From a virus: a stretch of DNA of 40,647 nucleotides. Below are positions 7,365 to 15,201 of this stretch, in pieces (the first letter of the stretch is position 1; each line of letters begins with the position of its first letter). Both the position numbers and the translations under genes were made by a program. The DNA lies in the IMG/VR virus record IMGVR_UViG_3300020020_000015, positions 1-40,647 of that record; one strand, 5' to 3'. The notes beneath the pieces are model-generated. The model was not told the DNA's origin. It saw only the letters and a program-made list of their open reading frames with translations, and ran no database searches.

Positions 7365-7523
7365 ATGATCGGGAAGATCAAAACCAAGGTAGTCAACCCC
7401 GTTCGTCGCAGCGGAACAAATCCATATGTCATCTGCTGCTTTTGCGGATCCTTTTACACCAAGCTAGGCATCTCCCGTCATTGGGATAAATGCCCGGCCC
7501 GTCCATTGAAGGAAAGAAAATGA
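7365..7523 (+). CDS. Small C2HC zinc-finger protein
   Basis: This 52-aa protein has a Cys-x2-Cys-x11-His-x4-Cys finger (CFCGSFYTKLGISRHWDKC, residues 25-43) between basic ends. It probably binds nucleic acid or protein. The stop overlaps the next ATG as ATGA. The finger pattern is strong support despite the short length. Confidence 0.65.
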   Translation: MIGKIKTKVVNPVRRSGTNPYVICCFCGSFYTKLGISRHWDKCPARPLKERK

Positions 7524-7777
7524 TAGTAGATCTGAATGCAAGGACCAGGCTCGAGCTTGCGAGCATGGTGTACAGTCGTTGGTGCCAGGCATATGATAAA
7601 CTGAAGGAGGTCAAAGCGCTGACCTGGGAGTCGGCAGGCAAGTTTTGTCCCAAGGAAGATTGGAATGCGTACCACTTGGACATGCAGTTCACAGCACAGA
7701 AGGAGTTAGATCTAGCGACTAATTTGAAAGACGTGATTTGTAAGTTGTCACCCCTTGTTTCTGAAGAGTCAAAATGA
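7520..7777 (+). CDS. 85-aa helical unknown protein
   Basis: The ATG overlaps the previous stop and follows GAAGGAAAG, a good ribosome binding site. The product is mostly helical and charged, with no domain I recognise. It ends on an ATGA overlap with the next gene. Confidence 0.65.
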   Translation: MIVDLNARTRLELASMVYSRWCQAYDKLKEVKALTWESAGKFCPKEDWNAYHLDMQFTAQKELDLATNLKDVICKLSPLVSEESK

Positions 7778-8031
7778 GCACAGTAACTAGCAAAGAACTG
7801 GTAGACGAGATCATTGCAAATGACGGTCATTACATGGATGACCCCCGTGTGCAGCTGATCACTGAGTACACGAACTACGAGGGGGTTCGTGAGTGCTGGG
7901 GTCTGGATTATGACTTGCCCACACGGTATTACGCGACCGAGTTCGTGCGGGATCCGAAGGTTATCTGGAGAGCGGGAGGAAAAACCAACGCAACAAAGGA
8001 GGTAGTTGAATCACCTGGCGCACATAGTTAA
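7774..8031 (+). CDS. 85-aa acidic unknown protein
   Basis: This small protein is rich in Tyr and Trp (YTNYEGVRECWGLDYDLPTRYY), with a compact fold suggested by alternating strands. It resembles small phage early proteins of unknown function. It starts on ATGA, and its end overlaps the next small frame. Function not known. Confidence 0.65.
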   Translation: MSTVTSKELVDEIIANDGHYMDDPRVQLITEYTNYEGVRECWGLDYDLPTRYYATEFVRDPKVIWRAGGKTNATKEVVESPGAHS

Positions 8032-8179
8032 ACGAGCACTAGAAGAAGGGAAGGATCCATATCGTGCATGGGCGGACTACCGGGGTATTACTCGGGTACA
8101 GGCCAAGCACGATGTGGAACTATTGATGCAGGACAAGAAGTTCATGGAAAGCATCAAGCCCCCCAAACGTAAGCAGTAA
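8006..8179 (+). CDS. 57-aa basic unknown protein (TTG start)
   Basis: A very strong ribosome binding sequence (AAAGGAGG, 7995-8002) lies just ahead of TTG 8006, although the 3-base gap is short. The product is a basic helix-rich protein (HIVKRALEEGKDPYRAWADY) with a Lys/Arg tail. It overlaps the previous gene by 26 bases in another frame. The ribosome binding site and the gap-free packing support it. Confidence 0.5.
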   Translation: MNHLAHIVKRALEEGKDPYRAWADYRGITRVQAKHDVELLMQDKKFMESIKPPKRKQ

Positions 8180-8240
8180 CCTTGCTGGCCACCACCAGCA
8201 ATCTACTGTCTATTTCCAGGCAGGGCAACGGGAGTTCAAA

Positions 8241-8495
8241 GTGCGACGTAGCAGGTTCGAAGGATATGAAGGAAGCAGACCTTTTCAGACAACATATGCT
8301 GGTGCGTTTAACGGATACAGTAAAACCCGGGAGGGGGCAATACTGGCGGCCATGAGGCACGTGGTGAAAGACGGATACAACAGAGCAACGATCACGGATC
8401 GGGTCCGGGATGTGGATGTAGCCTGGGTGACAGTGAACAAGGATAGAACCTCGGCAACGGTTCAAGTCGCAAAGCCGATGAAGGTGTTGGCATGA
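8241..8495 (+). CDS. 84-aa unknown protein (GTG start)
   Basis: GTG 8241 is preceded by GGGAG at a 7-base distance. The basic N-terminus (MRRSRFEGYEGSRPF) is followed by a mixed alpha/beta region. The end overlaps the next ATG as ATGA. No family recognised. Confidence 0.65.
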   Translation: MRRSRFEGYEGSRPFQTTYAGAFNGYSKTREGAILAAMRHVVKDGYNRATITDRVRDVDVAWVTVNKDRTSATVQVAKPMKVLA

Positions 8496-8779
8496 AGATC
8501 AAACGAATCAAGCTGCTGAACATCGGTGGTCGGCTCCATTACCCAACTGGTGGACCTGACGGGGATACAGACCCGAGTCTGTTGATGCATGTCTACGAAG
8601 CGGGGGACTGCGATACCTGCCGGTGGCCGTGGAAAGACCCTGCAAAGGAGAAAGTGATCCTGGCCTGTGCGCTGTATGACGAGCGCGAGACGAATCCGAC
8701 CTGGAAGATCTACAGTGAGGACCAGATCCTTCTGCCCGATGGTACCCCCTTCTACGATTGGGAGCATCTGGTACCATGA
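8492..8779 (+). CDS. 95-aa unknown protein with CxxC
   Basis: This protein has one CDTCRWPW motif near residue 46 and a strand-rich remainder (KIYSEDQILLPDGTPFYDW). Starting and ending on 4-bp overlaps, it is coupled to the kinase gene that follows. Function unknown. Confidence 0.65.
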   Translation: MKIKRIKLLNIGGRLHYPTGGPDGDTDPSLLMHVYEAGDCDTCRWPWKDPAKEKVILACALYDERETNPTWKIYSEDQILLPDGTPFYDWEHLVP

Positions 8780-9276
8780 TGCATCTGAACTTGCATACTG
8801 AGACCATGATAGAGGCTCTGGTCCGGATTCGGGCCCCACTGTTCATAGTCCTGGTTGGAATACCTGGATCTGGAAAAACAACTTTGGCCAGGGAGCTGTC
8901 ACTGCATCTTGAGCCGATTGTCATTTGCAGTACGGACAGCCTGGATCCTCGGACTAAGCCAGGTCAGGGCAAAATGGTGCGCTTAGATCACTGGGTGAAT
9001 CGAGCGGTGATGACAGGTATCAGTGTTATCATCGATCAAACTAACATGGAGCAGATCAATCGAGTACAGCGGTTGAAACAGGCCCCTGTATGGTACACGA
9101 AGGTCTGCATAGATCTAAGTGGTACTGAGTTGGACAAGTGCATAGCAATGGTGGAGGAACGACACAAACAAGGAGGTAGATATGTACCGGAGCACGTAAC
9201 TAGGGAGCTGTATGCGAAGTACGAGTCCCCGAAGTTTAGTGAGGGATTCGAGATGATCATCGATGTTATAACGTAG
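8776..9276 (+). CDS. P-loop kinase, polynucleotide-kinase-like
   Basis: This 166-aa protein belongs to the AAA_33 / polynucleotide 5'-kinase group. It has Walker A GIPGSGKTT (Lys34), the strand VIIDQTNM that matches the kinase's characteristic DTN motif, and the lid-like RHKQGGRYVPEHVTRELYAKYESP. T4 polynucleotide kinase has an extra C-terminal phosphatase domain that is missing here. With the phage ligase it could heal nicks by phosphorylating 5' ends. Given the predicted modified-cytosine cassette, a deoxynucleotide-monophosphate kinase role is an alternative. ATG 8776 overlaps the previous stop. Confidence 0.8.
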   Translation: MMHLNLHTETMIEALVRIRAPLFIVLVGIPGSGKTTLARELSLHLEPIVICSTDSLDPRTKPGQGKMVRLDHWVNRAVMTGISVIIDQTNMEQINRVQRLKQAPVWYTKVCIDLSGTELDKCIAMVEERHKQGGRYVPEHVTRELYAKYESPKFSEGFEMIIDVIT

Positions 9277-9288
9277 TATTGGAGAGGT

Positions 9289-10719
9289 ATGAAGAAGTCA
9301 TCACTGTCTGTTGCAATTGCCATGGCGTTTGGTACTGCACATGCCCAGAGAGCACCAAACGAAGTGATCATCTACACCCCAGTAGATGGTACGGTAGCGA
9401 TCGGGAGGCGTAGCACGAACACCAACAGGAGGGTGGAGGTCCTGGTCAACAAGCAGGACGTAGTGCGACAGATAGTGATGGAATGGAAGTTCGTCGCTAA
9501 TGAAGGCCAGGCCTTTGTCATTCCCGTATATCCTCAGAAGGTCCGATATGGGGTGACAGGCTTCTGGATCGAGAAAATACTCGAGGCGGGAGGCACATGT
9601 ACCAACGAGTTCTTTGGCAGTGACCCCCGTGTGGGAGTTGTCAAGACCTGTGAGTACTGGACAGGCCCACCTCAGGTCGCAGTTAAACCCCCACCAACCG
9701 ATCATGGAGCGGGTTTACCCGTCAACATCGATGGCATTACGTTCCAACCAGGCATTAACTATCAGTACTTGTCAGCGCCTGGACCACAAAAGCCGCCTGC
9801 ACAACCAGGTGATTGGGAGAAGGGAGGAGACCTTCGGACTCTGTGCAATGTCACGAAGATGGCACGAGATGATCCTATCGTTAACCCAGGACAGCCAGGT
9901 GCAGCCCACATGCACACGTTCTTCGGGGCGGTCAACATCAACGCGTTCACTACCCCGGAAAATATCCGCCTTAATAACCAACATTCCTCCTGTCGGGGAG
10001 GGATGATCAACGCCACGGGTTATTGGGTGCCTACGATGGTGGATATGGCCACGGGCAAGGCGATCATGCCAAGATCAAATCTTGTGTATTACAAGACACA
10101 GCTCTGGTCGTACATGATCGGGTTCCCGAACATCACCCCCCTTCCTGCGGGTCTAAGGATGGTGACAGGGGATGCGAAAGCCACGAGTGGGACGAATTGG
10201 AATACCAGCTACGGGTGTCTGATGCCTGCACTTGGGTACAATCGGCCGATCCCTGCTGATCGTACGGATAAACAGATTCCCGACTGGTGCGCTGTGGGGG
10301 ACCAGATGTGGCAGGTGATCAACTTCCCACAATGCTGGGATGGTGTGAACCTGGACAGTCCAGACCATAAGTCCCATATGGCATTTCCGGTGGCCAATAC
10401 GATTCCCCCGGGTACACCAGAACGCCAATACAAATGTCCAGATACTCATCCAAAAGTCATTGTTGCCATCAGCTATCACATCCAATACGCGGTACCGGCG
10501 AATCCTGATGAGATGAAGAAATGGGCGCTCTCGAGCGATGTCTATAAGAACACTGAACCAAGTAAGCCAGGTGGATTTAGTTCACATGGCGATTGGATGA
10601 ACGGATGGGATCCGGTTATCTCCAATTTGTGGGGTGCTAACTGCTCACAAGTTCGACGGGACTGTGGCAGCCATGAAGTTGGCGACGGACGCGTTGCCCT
10701 GGAGTTCCAAGGAAACTAA
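9289..10719 (+). CDS. Exported DUF1996 protein
   Basis: This 476-aa protein starts with a signal peptide (KKSSLSVAIAMAFGTAHA, cleavage near residue 20) after a strong GGAGAGGT ribosome binding site. Residues 20-150 or so form a separate N-terminal region. From about 190 on it matches DUF1996: DPIVNPGQPGAAHMHTFFG, CRGGMINATGYWVP, PQCWDGVNLDSPDHKSHMAFP, CPDTHPKVIVAISYHIQY and FSSHGDWMNGWDP. This domain is known from secreted fungal and bacterial proteins of unknown activity and has clustered conserved His, Asp and Cys. In a phage it is unexpected. It may act in the periplasm or on the cell surface. The stop overlaps a tiny membrane-protein gene (TAATG). Confidence 0.85.
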   Translation: MKKSSLSVAIAMAFGTAHAQRAPNEVIIYTPVDGTVAIGRRSTNTNRRVEVLVNKQDVVRQIVMEWKFVANEGQAFVIPVYPQKVRYGVTGFWIEKILEAGGTCTNEFFGSDPRVGVVKTCEYWTGPPQVAVKPPPTDHGAGLPVNIDGITFQPGINYQYLSAPGPQKPPAQPGDWEKGGDLRTLCNVTKMARDDPIVNPGQPGAAHMHTFFGAVNINAFTTPENIRLNNQHSSCRGGMINATGYWVPTMVDMATGKAIMPRSNLVYYKTQLWSYMIGFPNITPLPAGLRMVTGDAKATSGTNWNTSYGCLMPALGYNRPIPADRTDKQIPDWCAVGDQMWQVINFPQCWDGVNLDSPDHKSHMAFPVANTIPPGTPERQYKCPDTHPKVIVAISYHIQYAVPANPDEMKKWALSSDVYKNTEPSKPGGFSSHGDWMNGWDPVISNLWGANCSQVRRDCGSHEVGDGRVALEFQGN

Positions 10720-10802
10720 TGGATAAGGCAAAGGGTGTGATGTTGGCCATTGTGATTGGCATCTTGCTAGCGGCAACGCTGGTGCACTGGTGGTCTACAT
10801 AG
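10719..10802 (+). CDS. 27-aa single-pass membrane peptide
   Basis: The ATG overlaps the DUF1996 stop (TAATG). The product is MDKAKGV followed by one hydrophobic helix (residues 8-23) and HWWST. The size and topology would suit a holin-like or membrane-perturbing peptide. Coupling to an exported protein suggests it acts at the envelope. It is very short, so support is moderate. Confidence 0.5.
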   Translation: MDKAKGVMLAIVIGILLAATLVHWWST

Positions 10803-10817
10803 CACGTCCAGACGAGG

Positions 10818-10868
10818 TGTAACGAATCGTAAATAGATTTTACACCAAGTCGTTCTGTGTGTTATAAT
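10818..10868 (+). promoter_or_regulatory. Rightward promoter P5 with operator boxes
   Basis: TGTAAC (10818), CGTAAA (10828) and TTTACA (10839) are followed by an 18-bp spacer and TATAAT (10863-10868). It drives the replication operon starting with the primase-helicase. Confidence 0.8.
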
Positions 10869-10894
10869 AGATCTGATGCCTGCAATGGGTATCG

Positions 10895-10991
10895 TTTTCC
10901 TGGTAGGTGCTTGGTTGCACCAGCGGAGCAAAAGCGGAGGGACTAACCAACCCTCCGCTTCCGCCTTAAAGCCAGGAATATACCAGGAAAA
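10895..10991 (+). ncRNA. Structured 5' leader of the primase-helicase mRNA
   Basis: TTTTCCTGGTA (10895-10905) pairs perfectly with TACCAGGAAAA (10981-10991), and the latter contains the AGGAAA ribosome binding sequence of the GTG start at 10995. Inside this 11-bp closing helix are two hairpins: GGTGC/GCACC (10906-10921, 6-nt loop) and AAGCGGAGGG/CCCTCCGCTT (10932-10960, 9-nt loop). The result is a multibranch fold that would hide the ribosome binding site. It matches no riboswitch class I know. Confidence 0.6.
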
Positions 10992-10994
10992 TTT

Positions 10995-13016
10995 GTGGCG
11001 ACTATTCAACTCTTTGCCCCACCGCCTCCAGCACCATGGGATAACGAGAGTAGCGGCTTTATGCACGCCGATTTAGCCAGGTCTGGGCTAGTTCCTTTAG
11101 ACATGGGAGCTTACCCCATTGCCAGTACTAAATATAGTGCTGCTGCCTACTGCATTCCCTATAAAGACAATGACAATCTTTGGCGTTGCCGTATAGCTCG
11201 TGAACGAGATAAGTACATCTCGACTACCAATTCTAAACCAGACATCTGGATACCTCCACAGACCGAGCTTGCTAGACTCTATGAAGGCGATTTGTTCATT
11301 GTTGAGGGGGAAAAGAAAGCAGCAGCGGTATATAAGTATTGGGATGTAGCCAGTGTAGTCGGCATTGGTGGATGTTGGAATGCTGTTACGAAGAATGAGA
11401 AGAACGAACAGTACCGGCTCATTGAAAAGCTCCAGATCCTGATAACACCAGGTCGCCGAGTGCATCTCATCCTTGATGGCGATGTCATAGATAACAAGAA
11501 TGTCGGGCGTGCAGCTCTGACATTGAATAATTGCATCGAAGCCCTCAACGGCTCAATGCAGTTGTATCGACCCCCCACAGAATGGAAAGGGGTCGACGAT
11601 TGGATCTTCCAGGATCCGAAAGCCTGCTTCGAACATCTCGAGCTAGTTCCATTTGATAAGCTCGCGATTAACCGTACTCTTCTTTACACTCAACTTGATT
11701 GTAGTGTAGGTTCTAATGGTTCTTTAATCTTAAATGAGCTAAATGCTAGCAAGCTCATTGCCTATCATTTCAAGTCTCTTGGAGTAGTTCAAGATAAACG
11801 ACTTGGCTTCATAGACAAAGATCGGTCCATTATTTCAATGGCATCTTTGCATACTAAAGCCCTGCATTATCTCCAGGGTGACATCAGCCCCCGTTATCCT
11901 GCTAGTGCCATTAATGGAGGTTTTTCAGATCTAACTAGCTCTGGCATAAACATAGTAGATCTTGTTCAAGACTTTGTTAAGAGTCGTCTTGTTTGGGACG
12001 GTGTTGCTCGTCTTGAAACTTGGGGTAGCGAGTATTTTCAGTCAGACATGCCTAAGCTTGCGAATGAGTGGGGTCGAATCCTGCTTACGTCCTTAGTCAT
12101 GAGAATACTTGAACCAGGATGTAAAGTAGATACAGTTTGCATCCTTAATGGTCCACAAGGAATCGGTAAGACTACGTTCTTTGAACAGCTAGCCGTCCTT
12201 GACGACTACCATTTCTACCGAGCTATATCAGATCTTCCAGGAAGTAATGGCGGTGATGATCGGACCTTTAAGCAGACTATTGTCTCTAGTTTAGTTGTAG
12301 ATCTGAGCGAAGGGATAATCTTCGAAAGTAGAAAGACATCTAGTGACAGGCTCAAACAGTTCATAACAGAACAATTTGATGAATACCGCGTCGCTTATGC
12401 CAAGAACAACACAATTACACCGCGCGGCTATATCTTCGTTGGAACTACAAATAGACCTGATCAATTAACTGATCGAACTGGTTCAAGAAGATGGCTATAT
12501 TTGAATGTCAGTAAGATCAAGCGTCTTGAATATGAAGTAAAATTGCAATTACTAGCTGAAGTTGTTGCTAGATTTGATGCGATTAAAGCGACTAACTGGT
12601 ATGATTTGCATCTTGAAATGTCAGACATGCCTGAAGAGCTACGTAATGAACACCAGCATATCACTAATCCTAATGAACTTCTAAATATCCAGCATTACCG
12701 TTCAGACTATTTAACAGATGCAATACAGCATTATTTAGATATAGATGATGTATCATATTTGCGCACTGGTGAAGCAGTTATAACAGCTGCATTTGTTGCT
12801 GCTAAACTAGGCAAATCAGGTGATGGTAGATATATTGATCAAATTTCACGCAAGTTCTCAGAGCTAAACGTGTCACCAACTTTTCCATATACATTTGAAA
12901 GAGTGCGGAAACGTGGAGGGCAAATGGACTTTAAACAAGGTCATAAGGAGCAATATATTGGATTAATAACTAACGATCAAGTAATGTTCACATGTTTCAT
13001 AGTTAAAAGGAAGTAG
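10995..13016 (+). CDS. Primase-helicase: toprim-like region plus VapE/VirE-type ATPase
   Basis: This 673-aa replication protein has two parts. The N-terminal region contains a toprim-like DUF3854 section (LFIVEGEKKAAAVYKYW near residue 100, HLILDGDV near 160). The C-terminal part is a virulence-associated-E-type P-loop ATPase with Walker A GPQGIGKTTF (about 386), Walker B SLVVDLSEG (about 432), VGTTNRPDQL (about 481) and the TGSRRW arginine finger. Phages and islands use such proteins to prime and unwind DNA at the replication start. The GTG follows an AGGAAA site that lies in a helix of the leader. The second half is strikingly AT-rich. In 12661-12720 I counted 20 G/C of 60, unlike the ligase gene that follows. 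Confidence 0.88.
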   Translation: MATIQLFAPPPPAPWDNESSGFMHADLARSGLVPLDMGAYPIASTKYSAAAYCIPYKDNDNLWRCRIARERDKYISTTNSKPDIWIPPQTELARLYEGDLFIVEGEKKAAAVYKYWDVASVVGIGGCWNAVTKNEKNEQYRLIEKLQILITPGRRVHLILDGDVIDNKNVGRAALTLNNCIEALNGSMQLYRPPTEWKGVDDWIFQDPKACFEHLELVPFDKLAINRTLLYTQLDCSVGSNGSLILNELNASKLIAYHFKSLGVVQDKRLGFIDKDRSIISMASLHTKALHYLQGDISPRYPASAINGGFSDLTSSGINIVDLVQDFVKSRLVWDGVARLETWGSEYFQSDMPKLANEWGRILLTSLVMRILEPGCKVDTVCILNGPQGIGKTTFFEQLAVLDDYHFYRAISDLPGSNGGDDRTFKQTIVSSLVVDLSEGIIFESRKTSSDRLKQFITEQFDEYRVAYAKNNTITPRGYIFVGTTNRPDQLTDRTGSRRWLYLNVSKIKRLEYEVKLQLLAEVVARFDAIKATNWYDLHLEMSDMPEELRNEHQHITNPNELLNIQHYRSDYLTDAIQHYLDIDDVSYLRTGEAVITAAFVAAKLGKSGDGRYIDQISRKFSELNVSPTFPYTFERVRKRGGQMDFKQGHKEQYIGLITNDQVMFTCFIVKRK

Positions 13017-13019
13017 TTA

Positions 13020-13910
13020 ATGGAAACCGCAAACTCGACTCGTCCACTACTGGCGCAGACACTCGATGATACATCACTACTCAGGCTTCCCGTTATTGGA
13101 TCTGCTAAACTCGATGGCATCCGATGCATTATCGAGAACGGTGTTCCCATCTCCAGGAATGGCAAACCTATACGGAACCGATACATTAAAGAAGTTCTGG
13201 GACATCATAAATACAGCGGCCTGGACGGTGAGCTCATCGTCGGACCCCCTTCAGGTGATGCCGTCTTCAATCGTACCACCTCCGGTGTCTCATCTATCGA
13301 AGGTACACCAGACTTCACATACTGGGTCTTCGATACTTTCCTCACGCCTCACACTCCCTACGCCCTTCGCCTCAAGTCTATTGACGACTACCCAGTTGAC
13401 CCGCGAATCATTAAACTTCCGACAGTCATTATCCATACGCTTTCAGGACTGGCTGATTTTGAGCGAAAGACGCTCGCAGCAGGATTCGAGGGGGTGATGC
13501 TGCGGCGGGTCGATGGCCCGTATAAGCAAGGACGTAGCACACTGAACGAACAGATCCTACTCAGGCTCAAGCGGTTCAGAGATGGTGAAGCGCTGATCAC
13601 AGGGCTCGAGGAAGGGAAGATCAACGACAATGAAGCAGTTACGAATGCTCTGGGGTACATAGAGCGATCGACTCACCAGGCTAACATGCGAAAAGCTGGT
13701 CGTGTGGGCACCATCCTTGCAACTGACTTGTCGACTGGGGACCCGCTTCGGTTGAGTCCAGGGCGTATGACTGCAGATCAACGCATCAGGCACTGGGCTA
13801 TGCCTGCTGGTTGTGTTATGAGACAGTGCAGATACAAGTGCTTTGACTACGGGTCCATTGATGCACCCCGCTTCGCAACCTTTCAATCATTCCTGGATGG
13901 TCAACCATGA
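13020..13910 (+). CDS. ATP-dependent DNA ligase
   Basis: This 296-aa ligase seals nicks after replication and repair. The adenylated Lys30 sits in motif I (AKLDGIRC). Motif Ia/III regions are SRNGKPIRNRY, LDGELIVG and WVFDTF. Motif IV is FEGVMLRR and motif V is LLRLKRF. The C-terminal OB-fold part is compact, as in T7-like phage ligases. It starts 3 bases after the primase stop and overlaps the next gene by 4 bp. Confidence 0.92.
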   Translation: METANSTRPLLAQTLDDTSLLRLPVIGSAKLDGIRCIIENGVPISRNGKPIRNRYIKEVLGHHKYSGLDGELIVGPPSGDAVFNRTTSGVSSIEGTPDFTYWVFDTFLTPHTPYALRLKSIDDYPVDPRIIKLPTVIIHTLSGLADFERKTLAAGFEGVMLRRVDGPYKQGRSTLNEQILLRLKRFRDGEALITGLEEGKINDNEAVTNALGYIERSTHQANMRKAGRVGTILATDLSTGDPLRLSPGRMTADQRIRHWAMPAGCVMRQCRYKCFDYGSIDAPRFATFQSFLDGQP

Positions 13911-14155
13911 TCAAGAAGTTTATCATCCCCCACGAACAAGCCCTTTCGAACAACAACTTCGCATTGACATGCCTGGCAGTAATGGTGAAACGTCATGGCG
14001 ACGAAATCATCCACTTCTCTCAAGCAGACCTCGATGCTGTGGCGGGGCTGACTCTCCTCGAGGGGCAGGATAGCAAGGGCTTCATGATTGCTTTGACGAC
14101 TAAGGAAGATGCGCGAGCGGCTGGTATAGCAGTAAACCCAGTGGAGAAACACTAA
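13907..14155 (+). CDS. 82-aa unknown protein
   Basis: ATGA overlap with the ligase and TAATG overlap with the next gene place it firmly in the replication operon. The product is a small alpha/beta protein with no family I recognise. Confidence 0.7.
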   Translation: MIKKFIIPHEQALSNNNFALTCLAVMVKRHGDEIIHFSQADLDAVAGLTLLEGQDSKGFMIALTTKEDARAAGIAVNPVEKH

Positions 14156-14361
14156 TGAGCATGATCGATGGCAGAATAAAGGTCAGTCATTCTATGGCAT
14201 TTCCATATGCAGCCTTTGAGGCTGTAACTGCATCCTATGAACCTGGGGATCCGATTGGTTACGGTCGTACTCCAGAAGCTGCAGTTCATGACCTTATTAA
14301 TCTAATTCATCTACATCTTAGCTGGCTCGAAATTGTCAATCCACAAAGTGGACCTACGTAG
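14155..14361 (+). CDS. 68-aa unknown protein
   Basis: This is the last gene before promoter P6. The sequence pattern (KVSHSMAFPYAAFEAVTASYEPGDPIGYGRTPEAAVHDLI) resembles small phage proteins with an alpha/beta dsRBD-like outline. This is only a resemblance. It is translationally coupled by TAATG. Confidence 0.65.
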   Translation: MSMIDGRIKVSHSMAFPYAAFEAVTASYEPGDPIGYGRTPEAAVHDLINLIHLHLSWLEIVNPQSGPT

Positions 14362-14362
14362 A

Positions 14363-14412
14363 AGTAACAAAGTGTAAAAAAGGTTTACACGGAGACAATT
14401 CCGTGGTATAAT
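14363..14412 (+). promoter_or_regulatory. Rightward promoter P6 with operator boxes
   Basis: AGTAAC (14363), TGTAAA (14373) and TTTACA (14384) are followed by a 17-bp spacer and TATAAT (14407-14412). TGTAAA-AAAGG-TTTACA is a perfect 6-bp dyad. It drives the operon from 14463 onward. Confidence 0.8.
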
Positions 14413-14462
14413 ATCTACGTGCCACTAAATCGTTAGAGGTACATGGTTCAAAGGAAAATGGT

Positions 14463-14852
14463 ATGACTGATCCAAAAGACATTGGTGCACACATTGACGC
14501 TTTGTATGCTTTGCGTGAACAGCGCCTGGGCATTGAGCGTCGAGTCAAGGAGCTAAAAGAACAAGAAGTCCAGATGCGGAATAACATCTTCGAGATGCTC
14601 GCAGGTATGGGACTCACAAAGGCAAGCGGGGCTGTTGCCACAGCAGGTATCAAGGTTTCGAACATTCCCCTGGTCGAAGACTGGGATCAGCTCTGGAAGT
14701 ACATCCAGCAGACTGGCGAGTTCGATCTGGTTCAGAAGCGTGTCTCAGTTACGGCTTGGCGTGCCAGATACGATGACGGGATCACAGTTCCTGGTGTCAG
14801 CAAGGTCGAGGACGTTGACATCTCATTGACAAAGGCATCGCGGGGTGTCTGA
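14463..14852 (+). CDS. 129-aa replication-operon protein with coiled coil
   Basis: The first 50 residues form a coiled coil (LREQRLGIERRVKELKEQEVQMRNNIFEML), followed by a beta-rich part with WDQLWKYIQQTGEFDLVQKR. Proteins of this outline are found next to ssDNA-binding and polymerase genes in podoviruses, but I cannot name the family. It is the first gene after promoter P6, and its stop overlaps the next start as TGATG. Confidence 0.75.
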   Translation: MTDPKDIGAHIDALYALREQRLGIERRVKELKEQEVQMRNNIFEMLAGMGLTKASGAVATAGIKVSNIPLVEDWDQLWKYIQQTGEFDLVQKRVSVTAWRARYDDGITVPGVSKVEDVDISLTKASRGV

Positions 14853-15019
14853 TGTCAAATCAAGATAGCTATACGCTTGGTGCCATCATTGCGTTTGTTA
14901 TCATGCTGTTGCCAACTGTTCTCTTCTTCTGGGCACTCTTTAGTATTCGCAACCAAATTAGAAGAGTTGCAAGAGCCATTGAACAACAGAGGCGTTTAGA
15001 ACCGAAGGCCTGGCCATGA
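14852..15019 (+). CDS. 55-aa single-pass membrane protein
   Basis: The frame starts on TGATG and ends on ATGA, so both ends are coupled. A hydrophobic helix spans residues 9-31 (GAIIAFVIMLLPTVLFFWALF), followed by a basic cytoplasmic-type tail (RNQIRRVARAIEQQRR). The topology suits an inner-membrane anchor. A lysis or host-takeover role is possible. Confidence 0.6.
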   Translation: MSNQDSYTLGAIIAFVIMLLPTVLFFWALFSIRNQIRRVARAIEQQRRLEPKAWP

Positions 15020-15201
15020 CCGAGTTGCTATCGACGGTTTTACAGGGCTGGCTGCAAGGCCAGTCCCTTCCACAACGTTGCGCGGAGGAGTTGTATAATG
15101 ACAGAACCCTAGCCCTTACCAAGGATCAGAGGAATTGGTTGTTCCACTTTATAGCATTGTGGGACCTGACTGAACAAACGGAGAGTACTAATGTCAACTG
15201 A
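15016..15201 (+). CDS. 61-aa unknown protein
   Basis: ATGA overlap at the start and an 11-bp overlap with the next gene. The product is helical with several Trp and Leu (LQGWLQGQSLPQRCAEELYNDR). No family recognised. Confidence 0.6.
   Translation: MTELLSTVLQGWLQGQSLPQRCAEELYNDRTLALTKDQRNWLFHFIALWDLTEQTESTNVN

Noticed and set aside
10876-11076. 66-aa frame starting near the expected start of the P5 transcript
   Set aside because: A leaderless start is possible, but the frame runs through the leader helices and into the primase gene in another frame, and the protein looks random.
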